From assembly GCA_947499935.1 (NCBI GenBank), contig CANMQH010000013.1, positions 1-64,000 on the forward strand: a DNA stretch of 64,000 nucleotides, written 5' to 3'. The first letter of the stretch is position 1; the number at the start of each line of letters is the position of its first letter. A model generated the notes under the pieces. That model did no database searches and had not been told where the DNA came from. It saw only the letters and a list, made by a program, of their open reading frames with translations. The position numbers were made by a program, and so were the translations under genes. Origin of the DNA: an uncultured Algibacter sp. (GTDB lineage: Bacteria; Bacteroidota; Bacteroidia; Flavobacteriales; Flavobacteriaceae). Shown here piece after piece: positions 27,874 through 37,384 of this stretch.

Positions 27874-28623
27874 TTATTTAAACACTATTGTGTTCTCATT
27901 TTTTTTAAAATATGAATATAATAAGATTAACAAACCAAACGCAGATATAATATGCTTTAGAGAATGCCCACTTACATAACTTATGATATTAAATATTTGT
28001 CCATCAAAATATTCAAATACCTTAGCTATAACATAAGCTAGCATTAAGTACCAATACCCATAAACAGTATGAGCTTTAGATTTAAATGTGAGCAAAATAA
28101 TAGGTATAGCCAACATGGGATAAAATTGAACTAAAACATAGGGTTTAAGATTATCAAAAAAAGCCCAATATAACACCGAAACAACTCCCATTAAAACTAA
28201 TGGCAATAAAAGTTTTTTTCCTATTTCAAAATTAATAAATTGACTAATTACAACAGATGTCAATGACATAAAAACCATTGCCATAGGTAGCCTATCCCAA
28301 ATTAACGTGGTATTATTTGGGTTTATATGATAATACCCAGAGCCCAGAGCAACGAGAACAATACCTATAAAAAGAGATAGATATTGCACTTTGTATTTAC
28401 CTGTAAATTTTAAGTTCCATAAGCCAAATACGCCCACAAACATAAATGGTAAGTTTGAAACAACATTCCAAAAATTAGGAATACTCAAAAAAGTATGTGT
28501 ATCAAAAAAATTATGATATTCTTGACTTTGCGAAATGGGTGGTATACCCAATATTAGAATTAACGCTAAAACTCCAGAAACTATTAAAGCCCCATAACCT
28601 ATTTGTTTTTGTTTTAAAATCAT
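27874..28623 (-). CDS. Alkaline-ceramidase-like (CREST superfamily) membrane hydrolase
   Basis: The 249-residue product has about seven transmembrane helices. It contains the catalytic pattern of alkaline ceramidases: S95 and H99 (GSGYYH), D110 (LIWDRLPM), and H220 and H224 (GHSLKH). The spacings 4, 11 and 4 equal those of human ACER3 (S77, H81, D92, H217, H221). Members use zinc to split amides of lipids. Bacteroidetes can make sphingolipids, so a ceramide-like substrate is possible but unproven. It is last in a block of membrane genes, 81 bases after the GDYXXLXY gene. Confidence 0.8.
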   Translation of the reverse strand: MILKQKQIGYGALIVSGVLALILILGIPPISQSQEYHNFFDTHTFLSIPNFWNVVSNLPFMFVGVFGLWNLKFTGKYKVQYLSLFIGIVLVALGSGYYHINPNNTTLIWDRLPMAMVFMSLTSVVISQFINFEIGKKLLLPLVLMGVVSVLYWAFFDNLKPYVLVQFYPMLAIPIILLTFKSKAHTVYGYWYLMLAYVIAKVFEYFDGQIFNIISYVSGHSLKHIISAFGLLILLYSYFKKNENTIVFK

Positions 28624-28704
28624 GATGGCGTTATATAGATTATTTAAATATGAATGCGGGTTTAAACAAAGTAAATTCCTTTTGTATTAAACTCTAAAAA
28701 AATA

Positions 28705-29277
28705 TTATTCATCGTTAGCCTCTTCCACATAATCCTTAATTGATATCTCATTAATTACGACATCGTTTAAAACCGTCTCACCAGCTTTAACATAAACTAG
28801 AGCATAGGTGTTATTGGGCAAAGTATCTCTTTGAGCGTCTCTAACGGCAACTTCTGCTTTGTATGCTTTGGTTTCTTCCATGTAATATCGATTAAAAGGT
28901 AAATCAATATGTACTTTATCAGTATATGAGCTATAATGGTCAACTTTTGCGATAAAAAAATCTTTCTTACTGGACTCTAATTCTACTTTACTAACATTGT
29001 CTATTGTTGCAAAACCTAAACTATCTGTTTTTAAATACACATAAACTGGGTCGTTTCTTGTCCATAATGAATCTGATGTTTTAAACGAGCGTATATCAAA
29101 ATTTAAAACAATATACTTACCCCTAAATGGATCGTTTGGATCTACAGGTTGCGTTTTAAATTTGTAAGCCACACCTTGTTTTATAACAGACTCTTTATTT
29201 AAAATCATTTGAGCAGGCACTATTAATTGTACTAATGCTACCAATATAAATACTATAAAAATATGTTTTGTTTTCAT
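28705..29277 (-). CDS. GDYXXLXY domain protein
   Basis: The 190-residue product is anchored by one N-terminal hydrophobic segment (about 6-25) and carries the motif DPFRGKYIVLNFDI, the local form of GDYxxLxY. The rest is strand-rich and probably outside the membrane. Such proteins are often encoded next to DUF2157 membrane proteins, as here (51 bases downstream of that gene). Function is unknown. Confidence 0.82.
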   Translation of the reverse strand: MKTKHIFIVFILVALVQLIVPAQMILNKESVIKQGVAYKFKTQPVDPNDPFRGKYIVLNFDIRSFKTSDSLWTRNDPVYVYLKTDSLGFATIDNVSKVELESSKKDFFIAKVDHYSSYTDKVHIDLPFNRYYMEETKAYKAEVAVRDAQRDTLPNNTYALVYVKAGETVLNDVVINEISIKDYVEEANDE

Positions 29278-29328
29278 CTGATGCTTTTATTATTTAATCT
29301 TTATATTTATTAATAACCTCAAAAAAAT

Positions 29329-30618
29329 CTAGACTTTATTTTTTAAGTTTTTTTGCTTTTTCAACATAATATAATTCGTTAAAAAGAATCCTATACCTAC
29401 AGCAACAAATAATAAGCCTCTTAGTATAAAACTAATATCGGTATCAAAAAATCTACAAAAAATGAGCGATACAATAATGAGCATCCCATAATTAGAAATC
29501 CCGAAATGAAATTTATCTACTCCCGTTTTAACAACCATTACACCAAGAGCCAATACTAACATATTAACCAATAGAGCTGGCATAATATTATACCTATAAC
29601 TTATAAAGAACATCGCTGTAAAAATCACAAATACATATCTAAATAAATTATAATTAACAGTCCATTTTTTTAAATGAGAGTATATTAATATAGCCATGGT
29701 AAGTATAAAGAGTATTATTGATATAGACATGTCTTGCGAATTAACAAAAATATTTTTTTCAAAAACATCTCCTGCGATCTCTTCAAAACTTAGTGTCAAT
29801 AAGATTAGTATAGTGCCTAAAGAACCTAAGATAACATAACCGTTTCTTCTTAATTTTTGATTATTAAAAAATGGCAATTTCCCAATATTATATAATAACC
29901 CAAACAAAGTAAAATACATTAAAAAACCTATCTCGTCATTTTGTGTAAAAAAAGTTCCTAAAACAACAACTAAGCTTAAAGGCAAAATCCAATTAAAAAT
30001 CGATGTTATATTAGCATTACGCTTGTGCTTTAAAAGCAGCGCATAGTATGGTAAAATCATGAATATCAAGATTAAGTATAACCATGGCGTATTACTTGCA
30101 GACAAAAAAGAATACCCATAAACTATAGCGTAATATGTAGAAAAAACAATATGAAGCAACCCCAACACATTAGATTTTACTATATAAACCAAAGGCGCGC
30201 ATAACAAAACCCATGCTAACAGATAACTGCTTAAATCTCCTGGAATATTATAAATTTGACTTACCAAAGCTATACTAGAACCCACAGCAAAGAATAGAAA
30301 TGTGCCCGAGGCTTCTTTCCATGCCGTACCTTTCTTTTTTAGTATCGTATAACCGACCAAACACTGCCCAATAACCAAAGACAAAAATGCAAAGAGTGTT
30401 TTTATAGCTCTAGGTAAATCATCCCAATTATGTGCTAATATCAAGATAATGCCCATACCTATTAAAGCAGACCCAAAAATAGCAAAAAGTGTAAATAACC
30501 TATTTGGCGAGCCACTATGTTTCTCCGTATAATAAGTTTCTATATTTAGAGCGATTTCGGGTGTGATAACCTGTTTTGAAACAAGTTCTTTTATGTCATT
30601 TTGAATTTTTGAATTCAT
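29329..30618 (-). CDS. DUF2157 polytopic membrane protein
   Basis: The 429-residue product has a short N-terminal cytoplasmic helical region (1-40: KELVSKQVITPEIALNIETYY, the typical DUF2157 opening), then about ten to twelve transmembrane helices and a basic tail (KKQKNLKNKV). It is encoded 13 bases after the small 112-residue gene and before the GDYXXLXY partner. Nothing points to a substrate; it could be a transporter-like or envelope stress protein. Confidence 0.8.
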   Translation of the reverse strand: MNSKIQNDIKELVSKQVITPEIALNIETYYTEKHSGSPNRLFTLFAIFGSALIGMGIILILAHNWDDLPRAIKTLFAFLSLVIGQCLVGYTILKKKGTAWKEASGTFLFFAVGSSIALVSQIYNIPGDLSSYLLAWVLLCAPLVYIVKSNVLGLLHIVFSTYYAIVYGYSFLSASNTPWLYLILIFMILPYYALLLKHKRNANITSIFNWILPLSLVVVLGTFFTQNDEIGFLMYFTLFGLLYNIGKLPFFNNQKLRRNGYVILGSLGTILILLTLSFEEIAGDVFEKNIFVNSQDMSISIILFILTMAILIYSHLKKWTVNYNLFRYVFVIFTAMFFISYRYNIMPALLVNMLVLALGVMVVKTGVDKFHFGISNYGMLIIVSLIFCRFFDTDISFILRGLLFVAVGIGFFLTNYIMLKKQKNLKNKV

Positions 30619-30631
30619 TTTAAATGATTTT

Positions 30632-30970
30632 CTAATTAATTATTAATCCATAAATCATGGTTGCAATGTATAGCATGAACACTATTATCCCTAGTATTAG
30701 ATACGATTTGCAATAGGTGATTTTTTCTATTTGTTTAGCCGATTTACAGAATCCTACTACTACAGATAATAATACTACAAAATCTATAGTTAATACCATT
30801 ATTATGGCATAATCTGAGAACATACTAGAACCAAAACAAGGCCACATGCAACATAACCAAGTTAAAATAAAGCTTAATACACCATAAACTAATAAAGACA
30901 TGAGTCCTAACCTTAAAATAAGGTGATATATATTCACCTTTAGGTTTAATAAATGTTTTACTTTTTTCAT
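30632..30970 (-). CDS. Small three-helix membrane protein, unknown
   Basis: The 112-residue product has about three transmembrane segments (15-35, 45-68, 85-110) and a Cys-rich first loop (LCCMWPCFG). It matches no family I recognise. It starts 19 bases past a 9-bp hairpin, and DUF2157 follows 13 bases later, so they are likely co-transcribed. Confidence 0.6.
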   Translation of the reverse strand: MKKVKHLLNLKVNIYHLILRLGLMSLLVYGVLSFILTWLCCMWPCFGSSMFSDYAIIMVLTIDFVVLLSVVVGFCKSAKQIEKITYCKSYLILGIIVFMLYIATMIYGLIIN

Positions 30971-30988
30971 CTATATCATTTTGTTTTT

Positions 30989-31023
30989 AAAGCCTTCAAA
31001 GTTCATAACGCTAAGAAGGCTTT
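30989..31023 (-). promoter_or_regulatory. Hairpin before the 112-residue gene
   Basis: AAAGCCTTC (30989-30997) and GAAGGCTTT (31015-31023) pair perfectly around a 17-base loop. On the minus strand the stem is followed by an A-run instead of a T-run, so it is not a standard terminator. It lies 19 bases before the start at 30970 and may affect translation or RNA stability. Confidence 0.35.
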
Positions 31024-31045
31024 GGGTTAAATAATTAACCAATCA

Positions 31046-31528
31046 TCAAAACAAAAAAATCATATAGATTATAATACCTTCTGCTATTCCTGTTATTATA
31101 GACATCCCTAAAATGTCTTTAATTTTGCTTCTTAAAAAGAAAACTGTACTTAAAATAGCCATAACTGCGGCTAACAAAATTTCTAAGGCACCTATTTGAG
31201 ACAATAAATGTGTTATACCCGTAAAACCTGCAGTAATACATAACGTAATGAGGCAAAACTTTATAATTTGGTTTTTGCTATAATTACCTTCTACAAATCC
31301 CTTTCTTAAATCTCTAAGTATAGAGAGCACAAAAAGCAAGGGTACTACAGATAAAAATGGCGCAAAAACAACTTTTATACCTTTAACTATGGTTAAGTGA
31401 TTGTAAAAGAAAAACGCTAGTGTAGCAAAAACCAATAGGCCTGTTACAATAATAGATTGAAATGTAAATAATAACTCGCGCTTAGTTGCATTATTTTTTT
31501 CGGGTTTTTTAATAAATACTTCGTTCAT
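31046..31528 (-). CDS. Five-helix membrane protein, unknown
   Basis: The 160-residue product starts MNEVFIKKPEKNNATKREL; I chose the ATG at 31528 because the frame upstream is not conserved-looking and would overlap the previous gene. It has about five hydrophobic segments. Its fold class is not recognisable. It is the third gene of the membrane operon. Confidence 0.6.
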   Translation of the reverse strand: MNEVFIKKPEKNNATKRELLFTFQSIIVTGLLVFATLAFFFYNHLTIVKGIKVVFAPFLSVVPLLFVLSILRDLRKGFVEGNYSKNQIIKFCLITLCITAGFTGITHLLSQIGALEILLAAVMAILSTVFFLRSKIKDILGMSIITGIAEGIIIYMIFLF

Positions 31529-31556
31529 AATTTTATTTTTTTGATGATTATATTTT

Positions 31557-32024
31557 TTAAGCGGATAGAAAAAATACATGTGTTGCCAATGATAGTAATA
31601 CACCGCTTAATATACCATTGGCTTTTAAATTGTTATACAAAATGTAATTAAGCACATAACTACTTACTGTTGTAGAGTTTATTAAATGCGCAAAAATTAA
31701 ATTGTTTTCTAGTTTTTGATGGGTTATAAATTCTATGAGTTGCATAACACCAAGACAAACAACCATGGATAAAATCAATAAAAATATTGCAGGCTTTTGG
31801 TTTTTTTGTTTGTATTCGTCTGTGTTTTGAGGTAAAAAATGTTCTATCAAAACAAACCTCACAAAAAACAGCATAGGCATTGGAAATAATATAGACGCTA
31901 TGATCTTGATAACATCTTTAAAGGTTTTAATTTCATCATAACCCAAAAAAACCAGATACAGAAACACGACCACAGAAATCCCTATGGTAACTATAAAAGC
32001 CATATTTAGTTTTTTTAACTTCAT
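31557..32024 (-). CDS. Membrane protein, unknown
   Basis: The 155-residue product has four to five hydrophobic segments and an internal polar loop (LPQNTDEYKQKNQKP, about 65-80). It starts 1 base after the stop of the 52-codon frame and ends 28 bases before the next start, so it is part of a tight operon. I do not recognise a family. Confidence 0.6.
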   Translation of the reverse strand: MKLKKLNMAFIVTIGISVVVFLYLVFLGYDEIKTFKDVIKIIASILFPMPMLFFVRFVLIEHFLPQNTDEYKQKNQKPAIFLLILSMVVCLGVMQLIEFITHQKLENNLIFAHLINSTTVSSYVLNYILYNNLKANGILSGVLLSLATHVFFLSA

Positions 32025-32025
32025 G

Positions 32026-32184
32026 CTAAATACCTAAAACATGAGGTTGACCAATAGTATTACCAGACATGAAAGCTATACACGTTTCGTACTCGTTAAT
32101 AACACGTTTTGAAATCTGTTTAGAGTTTATAACAATCATACTAACCATAAAGGTCAATAGTGCTATTTTTAAATACTGTTTCAT
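32026..32184 (-). CDS. 52-residue peptide at the head of the membrane operon
   Basis: The product opens MKQYLKIALLTFMVSMIVIN, a signal-like or single membrane helix, then about 30 polar residues ending GQPHVLGI. Its stop lies one base before the ATG of the next gene, which suggests translational coupling and so a real gene. It matches no family I recognise. It could be a membrane peptide or a secreted one. Confidence 0.5.
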   Translation of the reverse strand: MKQYLKIALLTFMVSMIVINSKQISKRVINEYETCIAFMSGNTIGQPHVLGI

Positions 32185-32335
32185 TTTGTTTTTGTTTAAT
32201 GATTACATGGCAAAACTGCAAAAATGAAAACATTACCGAAACACTATTTTTATACAAAACTGACGATATAAAACGATACATATACAAAAAACACTTATAT
32301 TTATTGACTTATAGATTGTTTTGACTAACGACTAA

Positions 32336-33856
32336 ATGAATTATTTAAAAGATATAATCCTTACGTTTTCTAACGAAGAGCGTAAAAAATTTATAACGTA
32401 TTTAGACAGCAAGAACAAACGCAACGATGCTAAAAACATTAAGCTATTTAACTTACTATTGAAAGACAATTTATCTGCTTCAGATATATGCTCAAAACTT
32501 TACGGAAGCCAAAAAAAAGATGCTTACCACGCACTAAGAAAACGATTGCATCAATCTGTAATAGACTTTACTGCTAACCAAAGTCTGCATCAAGAAAGTT
32601 CCACAGATATGCAGATTATTAAATGCATTTTGGCATCAAAATCATTTTTACAGCAAAGACAATATAAAATAGCATACAAGACTTTAGATAAAGCCCACAT
32701 GTTAGCAACAGAATATCAGCACTACCCATTGCTAAATGAAATTTACCATATTAAAATCCAGTACGCTTTTGCCAACCCCAACATAAAACTTGATGCTTTA
32801 ATATCGGAATTTAAAAACAATCAAAAACAGCTATTTTTAGAGGACGAGCTTAATTTGGTTTACGCCAAGATTAGACAAACTCTTAATGATATTTCATTTA
32901 AAGGCAAGGTCATAGATTTTCAAACTCTATGGCAAACAACCTTAAAAGAACATCATATTGATATTAATGATGCTTTGTCCTTTAAATCCTTATATCAGCT
33001 CATCACGATAGCAAGTATTTCGGCCTTTATCACTAAAGATTATTTAAAAATTGAACCCTTTTTAATAAGCACCTACAAATCGATTAACGCCTATAAAGGA
33101 AAAAACAAACAACTGTATTACCACATTTTAATATTGTTTGCCATTGCCAACGCCCTTTTCAGAAATAAAAAATTTAAAGAATCTTTATATTACATTAACT
33201 TAATGCACGAACATATGCTCATGAACAAGAGCAAGCATTACAATACTTTTAAATTAAAACACAGCCTATTGTTAGCTTTAAATCTTAACTATAGCAATAA
33301 GCAATTATTAGCTATAAACACACTCATACCTTTTGTAAACAAAAAACATCCTGACACCGAAGCTTGGTTAGATATTTGTTTAAGTCTTATTGTTTTTTAC
33401 TTTCAAAAAAATGATTTAGATAATGCAAAAAAACTATTTACCAAATTTTACCACACAGACACCTATTACACCGAAAAAGCAGGAAAAGAATGGGTTATCA
33501 AAAAAAATTTAATTGAAATATTATTACATATAGAACTTAACAATATAGATTTAGTAGAGTCCAGATTACTCAGCTTTAAAAGGCAGCATACGCAGTACTT
33601 AAAACACATTAATCAAGAACGCGTTTTAATCTATTTAAGTTTTGTTGAAACGTATTATAAAAACCCAGAACTGGCAACAACCAAAGCCTTTAAAGACAAT
33701 GTAGAAAATTCATTTGATTGGATTAAATCTCACAAAGAAGATATTTTTGTAATGAGTTTTTATTGCTGGTTAAAGAGCAAAATGAACAATACCAATTTAT
33801 TTGAAACCACATTACATTTAGTCAAAAAAGCCCAACAGGAATTAACAATACCGTAA
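32336..33856 (+). CDS. Conserved cytoplasmic protein, probably all-helical
   Basis: The 506-residue product has no signal peptide. It opens LKDIILTFSNEERKKFITYL, followed by repeated helical pairs resembling TPR-type solenoids, for example AYKTLDKAHMLATEYQHYPLL and LLALNLNYSNKQLLAINTLI. It is Lys- and Asn-rich. It is divergent from the membrane operon across 151 bases. I recognise no enzyme motif; a protein-binding scaffold or regulator is the simplest guess. Confidence 0.55.
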   Translation: MNYLKDIILTFSNEERKKFITYLDSKNKRNDAKNIKLFNLLLKDNLSASDICSKLYGSQKKDAYHALRKRLHQSVIDFTANQSLHQESSTDMQIIKCILASKSFLQQRQYKIAYKTLDKAHMLATEYQHYPLLNEIYHIKIQYAFANPNIKLDALISEFKNNQKQLFLEDELNLVYAKIRQTLNDISFKGKVIDFQTLWQTTLKEHHIDINDALSFKSLYQLITIASISAFITKDYLKIEPFLISTYKSINAYKGKNKQLYYHILILFAIANALFRNKKFKESLYYINLMHEHMLMNKSKHYNTFKLKHSLLLALNLNYSNKQLLAINTLIPFVNKKHPDTEAWLDICLSLIVFYFQKNDLDNAKKLFTKFYHTDTYYTEKAGKEWVIKKNLIEILLHIELNNIDLVESRLLSFKRQHTQYLKHINQERVLIYLSFVETYYKNPELATTKAFKDNVENSFDWIKSHKEDIFVMSFYCWLKSKMNNTNLFETTLHLVKKAQQELTIP

Positions 33857-34225
33857 GTTTTATATGTTTATGTATTTATTTGCAATACCGCTTTTTGCAA
33901 AAAAAAAGATAGTATAGCATTTAAAGATGGTATTGACTATCCTAACCTTTTAACGATATAGAATTTTATTTACACTTAGAGAAAGTTAAAACTTGAATTA
34001 GCCATGTGCACCATACAAAATTTCACTATTAATAATGCTCCAGATTTTTAAACAGGCATAAATTTAAAAGTACCAATATCAAAACACACTTAACTACGCT
34101 ACACCCAAGTATATCATTGGTTTTACTTATATGAATTTTAGTTAAAATATTGCTAATTAATTATTTTAAAAGCCTCCATTACATCTAATTATTTAGTTTA
34201 GCTAGATAATTAAAAACCAAAAACA
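33857..34225. other. Gap with no clear gene
   Basis: No convincing frame. One frame from about 33908 to 34142 reads as plausible peptide blocks separated by stops, such as DSIAFKDGIDYPNLLTI and TGINLKVPISKHT, which could be a decayed gene but may be chance. The upstream region of the TTG-started protease is at the right end. Confidence 0.5.
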
Positions 34226-36703
34226 TTGAAGCACTCTATTAAGCTCGTATTATTGGCACTAATACTTACAATTTCTTCTTGTAACTCTGCAAAGAAAGCA
34301 GCTGAAGCCGAAGCTGCAAAAAAAGCAAAAATATCCAAAAACCAAAAAAAACCAAAAAAAGGAGACATTCAACCTTATGGTAAGGTTATTACAAAAAATG
34401 CTAAAACAGATAGCGGTCTTTTTAAAGTACATCTGCTTGATAATAAATATTTTTACGAGATTCCAGACACTCTAATTGGAAGAGAAATGCTCATGGTTAC
34501 CCGTATCGCAAAAACAGCAAACGGACTTGGTTTTGGAGGTGGTAAAGAAAATACGCAAGTGTTACGTTGGCAGAAAAAAGGAAAAAAAATAGTATTGCGC
34601 TTAGTATCTCACAATGTTGTAGCTAATGATTCTTTACCGGTTCACGAAGCTGTAGTAAACTCTAACTTCGAACCTATTTTATACACGTTTCCAATAAAAG
34701 CATTTAGCAAAGATTCTACAGCTACTGTAATAGATATTTCGCCTTTATTTGAAACCGATGTAAAATCATTAGGACTTGGTTCTAGATACAGAAAAACATA
34801 TAAAGTGTCTAGATTAGATGCCAATAAATCGTTTATCGAGTCTGTAAAAAGTTTCCCGTTAAATATAGAAGCGCGTCATGTAAAAACATATAACGCAGGT
34901 GCTCCTCCATCTAATTCTAGTACAGGAACTATCTCTATAGAAATAAACAACTCTATGGTTTTGTTACCAAAAAAACCTATGAAAAGACGTTATTTTGATG
35001 AACGCGTAGGATGGTTTACGAGCAGCCAAGTAGATTATGGATTAGAAGCTCAAAAAAGCGAGACACTTACTTATTTAGATCGCTGGAGACTTGAGGTTAA
35101 AGATGAAGATATTGAAAAATATAAAAACGGAGAACTTGTAGAACCAAAAAAACAAATTGTCTATTATATAGATAGAGCTACACCAAAAAAATGGGCTAAA
35201 TACATTAAACAAGGTATAGAAGATTGGCAAGTAGCTTTTGAAAAAGCTGGCTTTAAAAATGCTATTATAGCTAAAAACCCGCCAAGTATAGAAGAAGACC
35301 CAGATTGGACTCCAGAAGATGTTCGTTATTCTGTGGTACGTTACCTCGCCTCACCAATTCCTAATGCTAATGGTCCACACGTTAGTGACCCAAGATCTGG
35401 TGAAATATTGGAATCTGATATAAATTGGTACCACAATGTTATGAGTTTAGTTAATGGCTGGTTTTTTGCACAAACAGCTGCCATAAACCCAAATGCTCAA
35501 AAATCAAAATTTAGTGATGAGGTTATGGGAGAACTTATTCGTTTTGTATCATCGCATGAAGTAGGTCACACATTAGGCTTACCGCATAATATGGGTAGCA
35601 GTTCTGCATACAAAGTTGAAGATTTACGTAATGCTGAGTTTACCCAGAAAAATGGAACAGCACCATCTATAATGGATTATGCCCGCTTTAACTACATTGC
35701 CCAACCAGAAGACAAAGGCGTATCATTATATCCAGGTATTGGTATTTATGATAAGTATTCCATCTCATGGGGTTATAAACCTATTTTAAACAAGACAGCT
35801 AAAGAAGAAAAAGAAATTTTAAATAGCTGGATTACTAAACACGACGGTGACCCACTATATCGTTTTGGACGTCAACAAAGAAGAGTTATTGACCCTAGTT
35901 CGCAAACCGAAGATTTAGGCGACGATGCGCTTTTGGCTAGTGAATATGGCATTAAAAACTTAAAACGCATTGTTCCAAATCTTATAAATTGGACAACAGA
36001 GAAGGGCGAAAACTACGACGACCTAAAAACCATGTATGGTCATATAGTATCCCAATTTAATCGCTACATGGGTCATGTATACAATAATATTGGTGGTGTT
36101 TATGAAAACTACAAAACAGCAGACCAAGAAGGTCCTGTTTATGCTCATGTTAATAAAACACACCAAAAAAACTGTGTTACCTTTATTAACAAGCAATTAT
36201 TTGAAACTCCAAATTGGTTAATAGACCAAAACATATTTAATAAAATTGAGTTTAGTGGTACTGTAGAACGTATTAGAACATTACAAGTACGCACACTAAA
36301 CAATATTTTAGATGTTGCTCGTATGTCTAGAATGATTGAAAACGAATCATTAAACCAAAATAATGCTTACAAACTAACAAGTCTAACAACAGAGTTAAGA
36401 CGTGGCATTTGGTCTGAGTTAAACTCAGGAAAACGCATAGACACGTACAGACGGAATTTACAACGTGCACATATAGAAAGACTCGCTTATTTACTAGCTA
36501 ATAAAATTGAAGAAAACAAAAAATCAAGAGATTTCAATCTTACTATGATTGCAAATCAATCTGATATTTCTGCCATTGCTAGAAACGAATTAAATACTCT
36601 AAGACGCGCTATAAAATCTGGCTTAGGCAATAAAGATACCATGAGTAGAATCCACCTTAAAGATGCTATTAAAAGAATTGATGCTATTTTAGAAACAAAA
36701 TAA
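34226..36703 (+). CDS. Zinc-dependent metalloprotease lipoprotein (metzincin-like, DUF5117/DUF4953)
   Basis: The 825-residue product has a lipoprotein signal (LALILTISSC) and an Ala/Lys-rich linker, then DUF5117-like sequence (about 50-270) and a metzincin motif HEVGHTLGLPH at residues 444-454. The start must be the TTG at 34226: an in-frame stop lies at 34211, and the next Met is at residue 88, past the signal. The N-terminal signal proves the frame. It is likely a periplasmic or surface protease; a helical C-terminal region fills 600-825. A strong terminator follows at 36727-36762. Confidence 0.88.
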   Translation: MKHSIKLVLLALILTISSCNSAKKAAEAEAAKKAKISKNQKKPKKGDIQPYGKVITKNAKTDSGLFKVHLLDNKYFYEIPDTLIGREMLMVTRIAKTANGLGFGGGKENTQVLRWQKKGKKIVLRLVSHNVVANDSLPVHEAVVNSNFEPILYTFPIKAFSKDSTATVIDISPLFETDVKSLGLGSRYRKTYKVSRLDANKSFIESVKSFPLNIEARHVKTYNAGAPPSNSSTGTISIEINNSMVLLPKKPMKRRYFDERVGWFTSSQVDYGLEAQKSETLTYLDRWRLEVKDEDIEKYKNGELVEPKKQIVYYIDRATPKKWAKYIKQGIEDWQVAFEKAGFKNAIIAKNPPSIEEDPDWTPEDVRYSVVRYLASPIPNANGPHVSDPRSGEILESDINWYHNVMSLVNGWFFAQTAAINPNAQKSKFSDEVMGELIRFVSSHEVGHTLGLPHNMGSSSAYKVEDLRNAEFTQKNGTAPSIMDYARFNYIAQPEDKGVSLYPGIGIYDKYSISWGYKPILNKTAKEEKEILNSWITKHDGDPLYRFGRQQRRVIDPSSQTEDLGDDALLASEYGIKNLKRIVPNLINWTTEKGENYDDLKTMYGHIVSQFNRYMGHVYNNIGGVYENYKTADQEGPVYAHVNKTHQKNCVTFINKQLFETPNWLIDQNIFNKIEFSGTVERIRTLQVRTLNNILDVARMSRMIENESLNQNNAYKLTSLTTELRRGIWSELNSGKRIDTYRRNLQRAHIERLAYLLANKIEENKKSRDFNLTMIANQSDISAIARNELNTLRRAIKSGLGNKDTMSRIHLKDAIKRIDAILETK

Positions 36704-36726
36704 CATCGTTATCATTACAAGATATT

Positions 36727-36762
36727 AACAAAAGGCTTCTTAAATATAGGAAGTCTTTTGTT
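36727..36762 (+). terminator. Terminator after the metalloprotease gene
   Basis: AACAAAAGGCTTC (36727-36739) pairs with GAAGTCTTTTGTT (36750-36762) with one G-T wobble, followed by GTTTTTATCATTTTTT. It lies 24 bases past the stop. Confidence 0.75.
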
Positions 36763-36844
36763 GTTTTTATCATTTTTTAAATCGACTTTTAAACCTTTTT
36801 AATTAATTAAAGTCATAGTAGAAAATAATGCCAAATATATTATC

Positions 36845-37345
36845 ATGAAAAATATAATATTCGTTCTTGTTGCCATCATAAGTTTACAGTTATCTGCTCA
36901 AAAAGATAACGGCAATAAACACCATAACAAAAAGATGCCTAAATTAAGTAATCTTTCTGTTGAAGATATTGCCGATTTACAAACAAAAAAAATGACCTTG
37001 CATTTAGATTTAAACAAATCTCAACAAGAAGAGATAAAGAAAATAAATCTTGAAAATGCTAAAATGCGAAAATCCATGATGGAAATGCGAAAAGCAAAAA
37101 AAGAAAATGGTGATTCGCAAATCCTCACACAAGAAGAACGCCTAAAAATGATTCATGTAAAACTAGATCACAAAATTGCATTAAAAGCAAAAATGAAAAA
37201 GGTTTTAAATGAAGAACAATACGCAAAATGGCAAGAATCCCAAACTAAAAGAAACCGAAAAAAGAGAGTCTTAAAAAAAAGAAAACCAAATGGAAAGCAT
37301 GGTCAAAATGATAGAAAAGCTAGAAAAAGTGGCCATGGCAGATAA
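36845..37345 (+). CDS. Periplasmic CpxP/Spy-like protein
   Basis: The 166-residue product has a signal peptide (about 1-19, ending QLSAQ) and a helical, strongly basic body. LQTKKMTLHLDLNKSQQEEI and LTQEERLKM with LNEEQYAKWQ recall the LTxxQ-type hairpins of Spy/CpxP and DUF4890 proteins, which act as chaperones or stress sensors in the periplasm. The tail (KRNRKKRVLKKRKPNGKHG) is unusually basic. Calling it a chaperone is inference. Confidence 0.6.
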   Translation: MKNIIFVLVAIISLQLSAQKDNGNKHHNKKMPKLSNLSVEDIADLQTKKMTLHLDLNKSQQEEIKKINLENAKMRKSMMEMRKAKKENGDSQILTQEERLKMIHVKLDHKIALKAKMKKVLNEEQYAKWQESQTKRNRKKRVLKKRKPNGKHGQNDRKARKSGHGR

Positions 37346-37384
37346 AATAAAAATTCTAGTTTATTAGTTATAGTTTGTTAATTA

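Noticed and set aside
30989..31023. Terminator within the membrane operon
   Set aside because: On the minus strand the stem is followed by A, not T; kept only as a possible regulatory hairpin.
33908..34142. Peptide-like blocks between stops in one frame, as of a decayed gene
   Set aside because: Four stops in about 80 codons is near what chance gives at this base composition, and no block matches a family I know.
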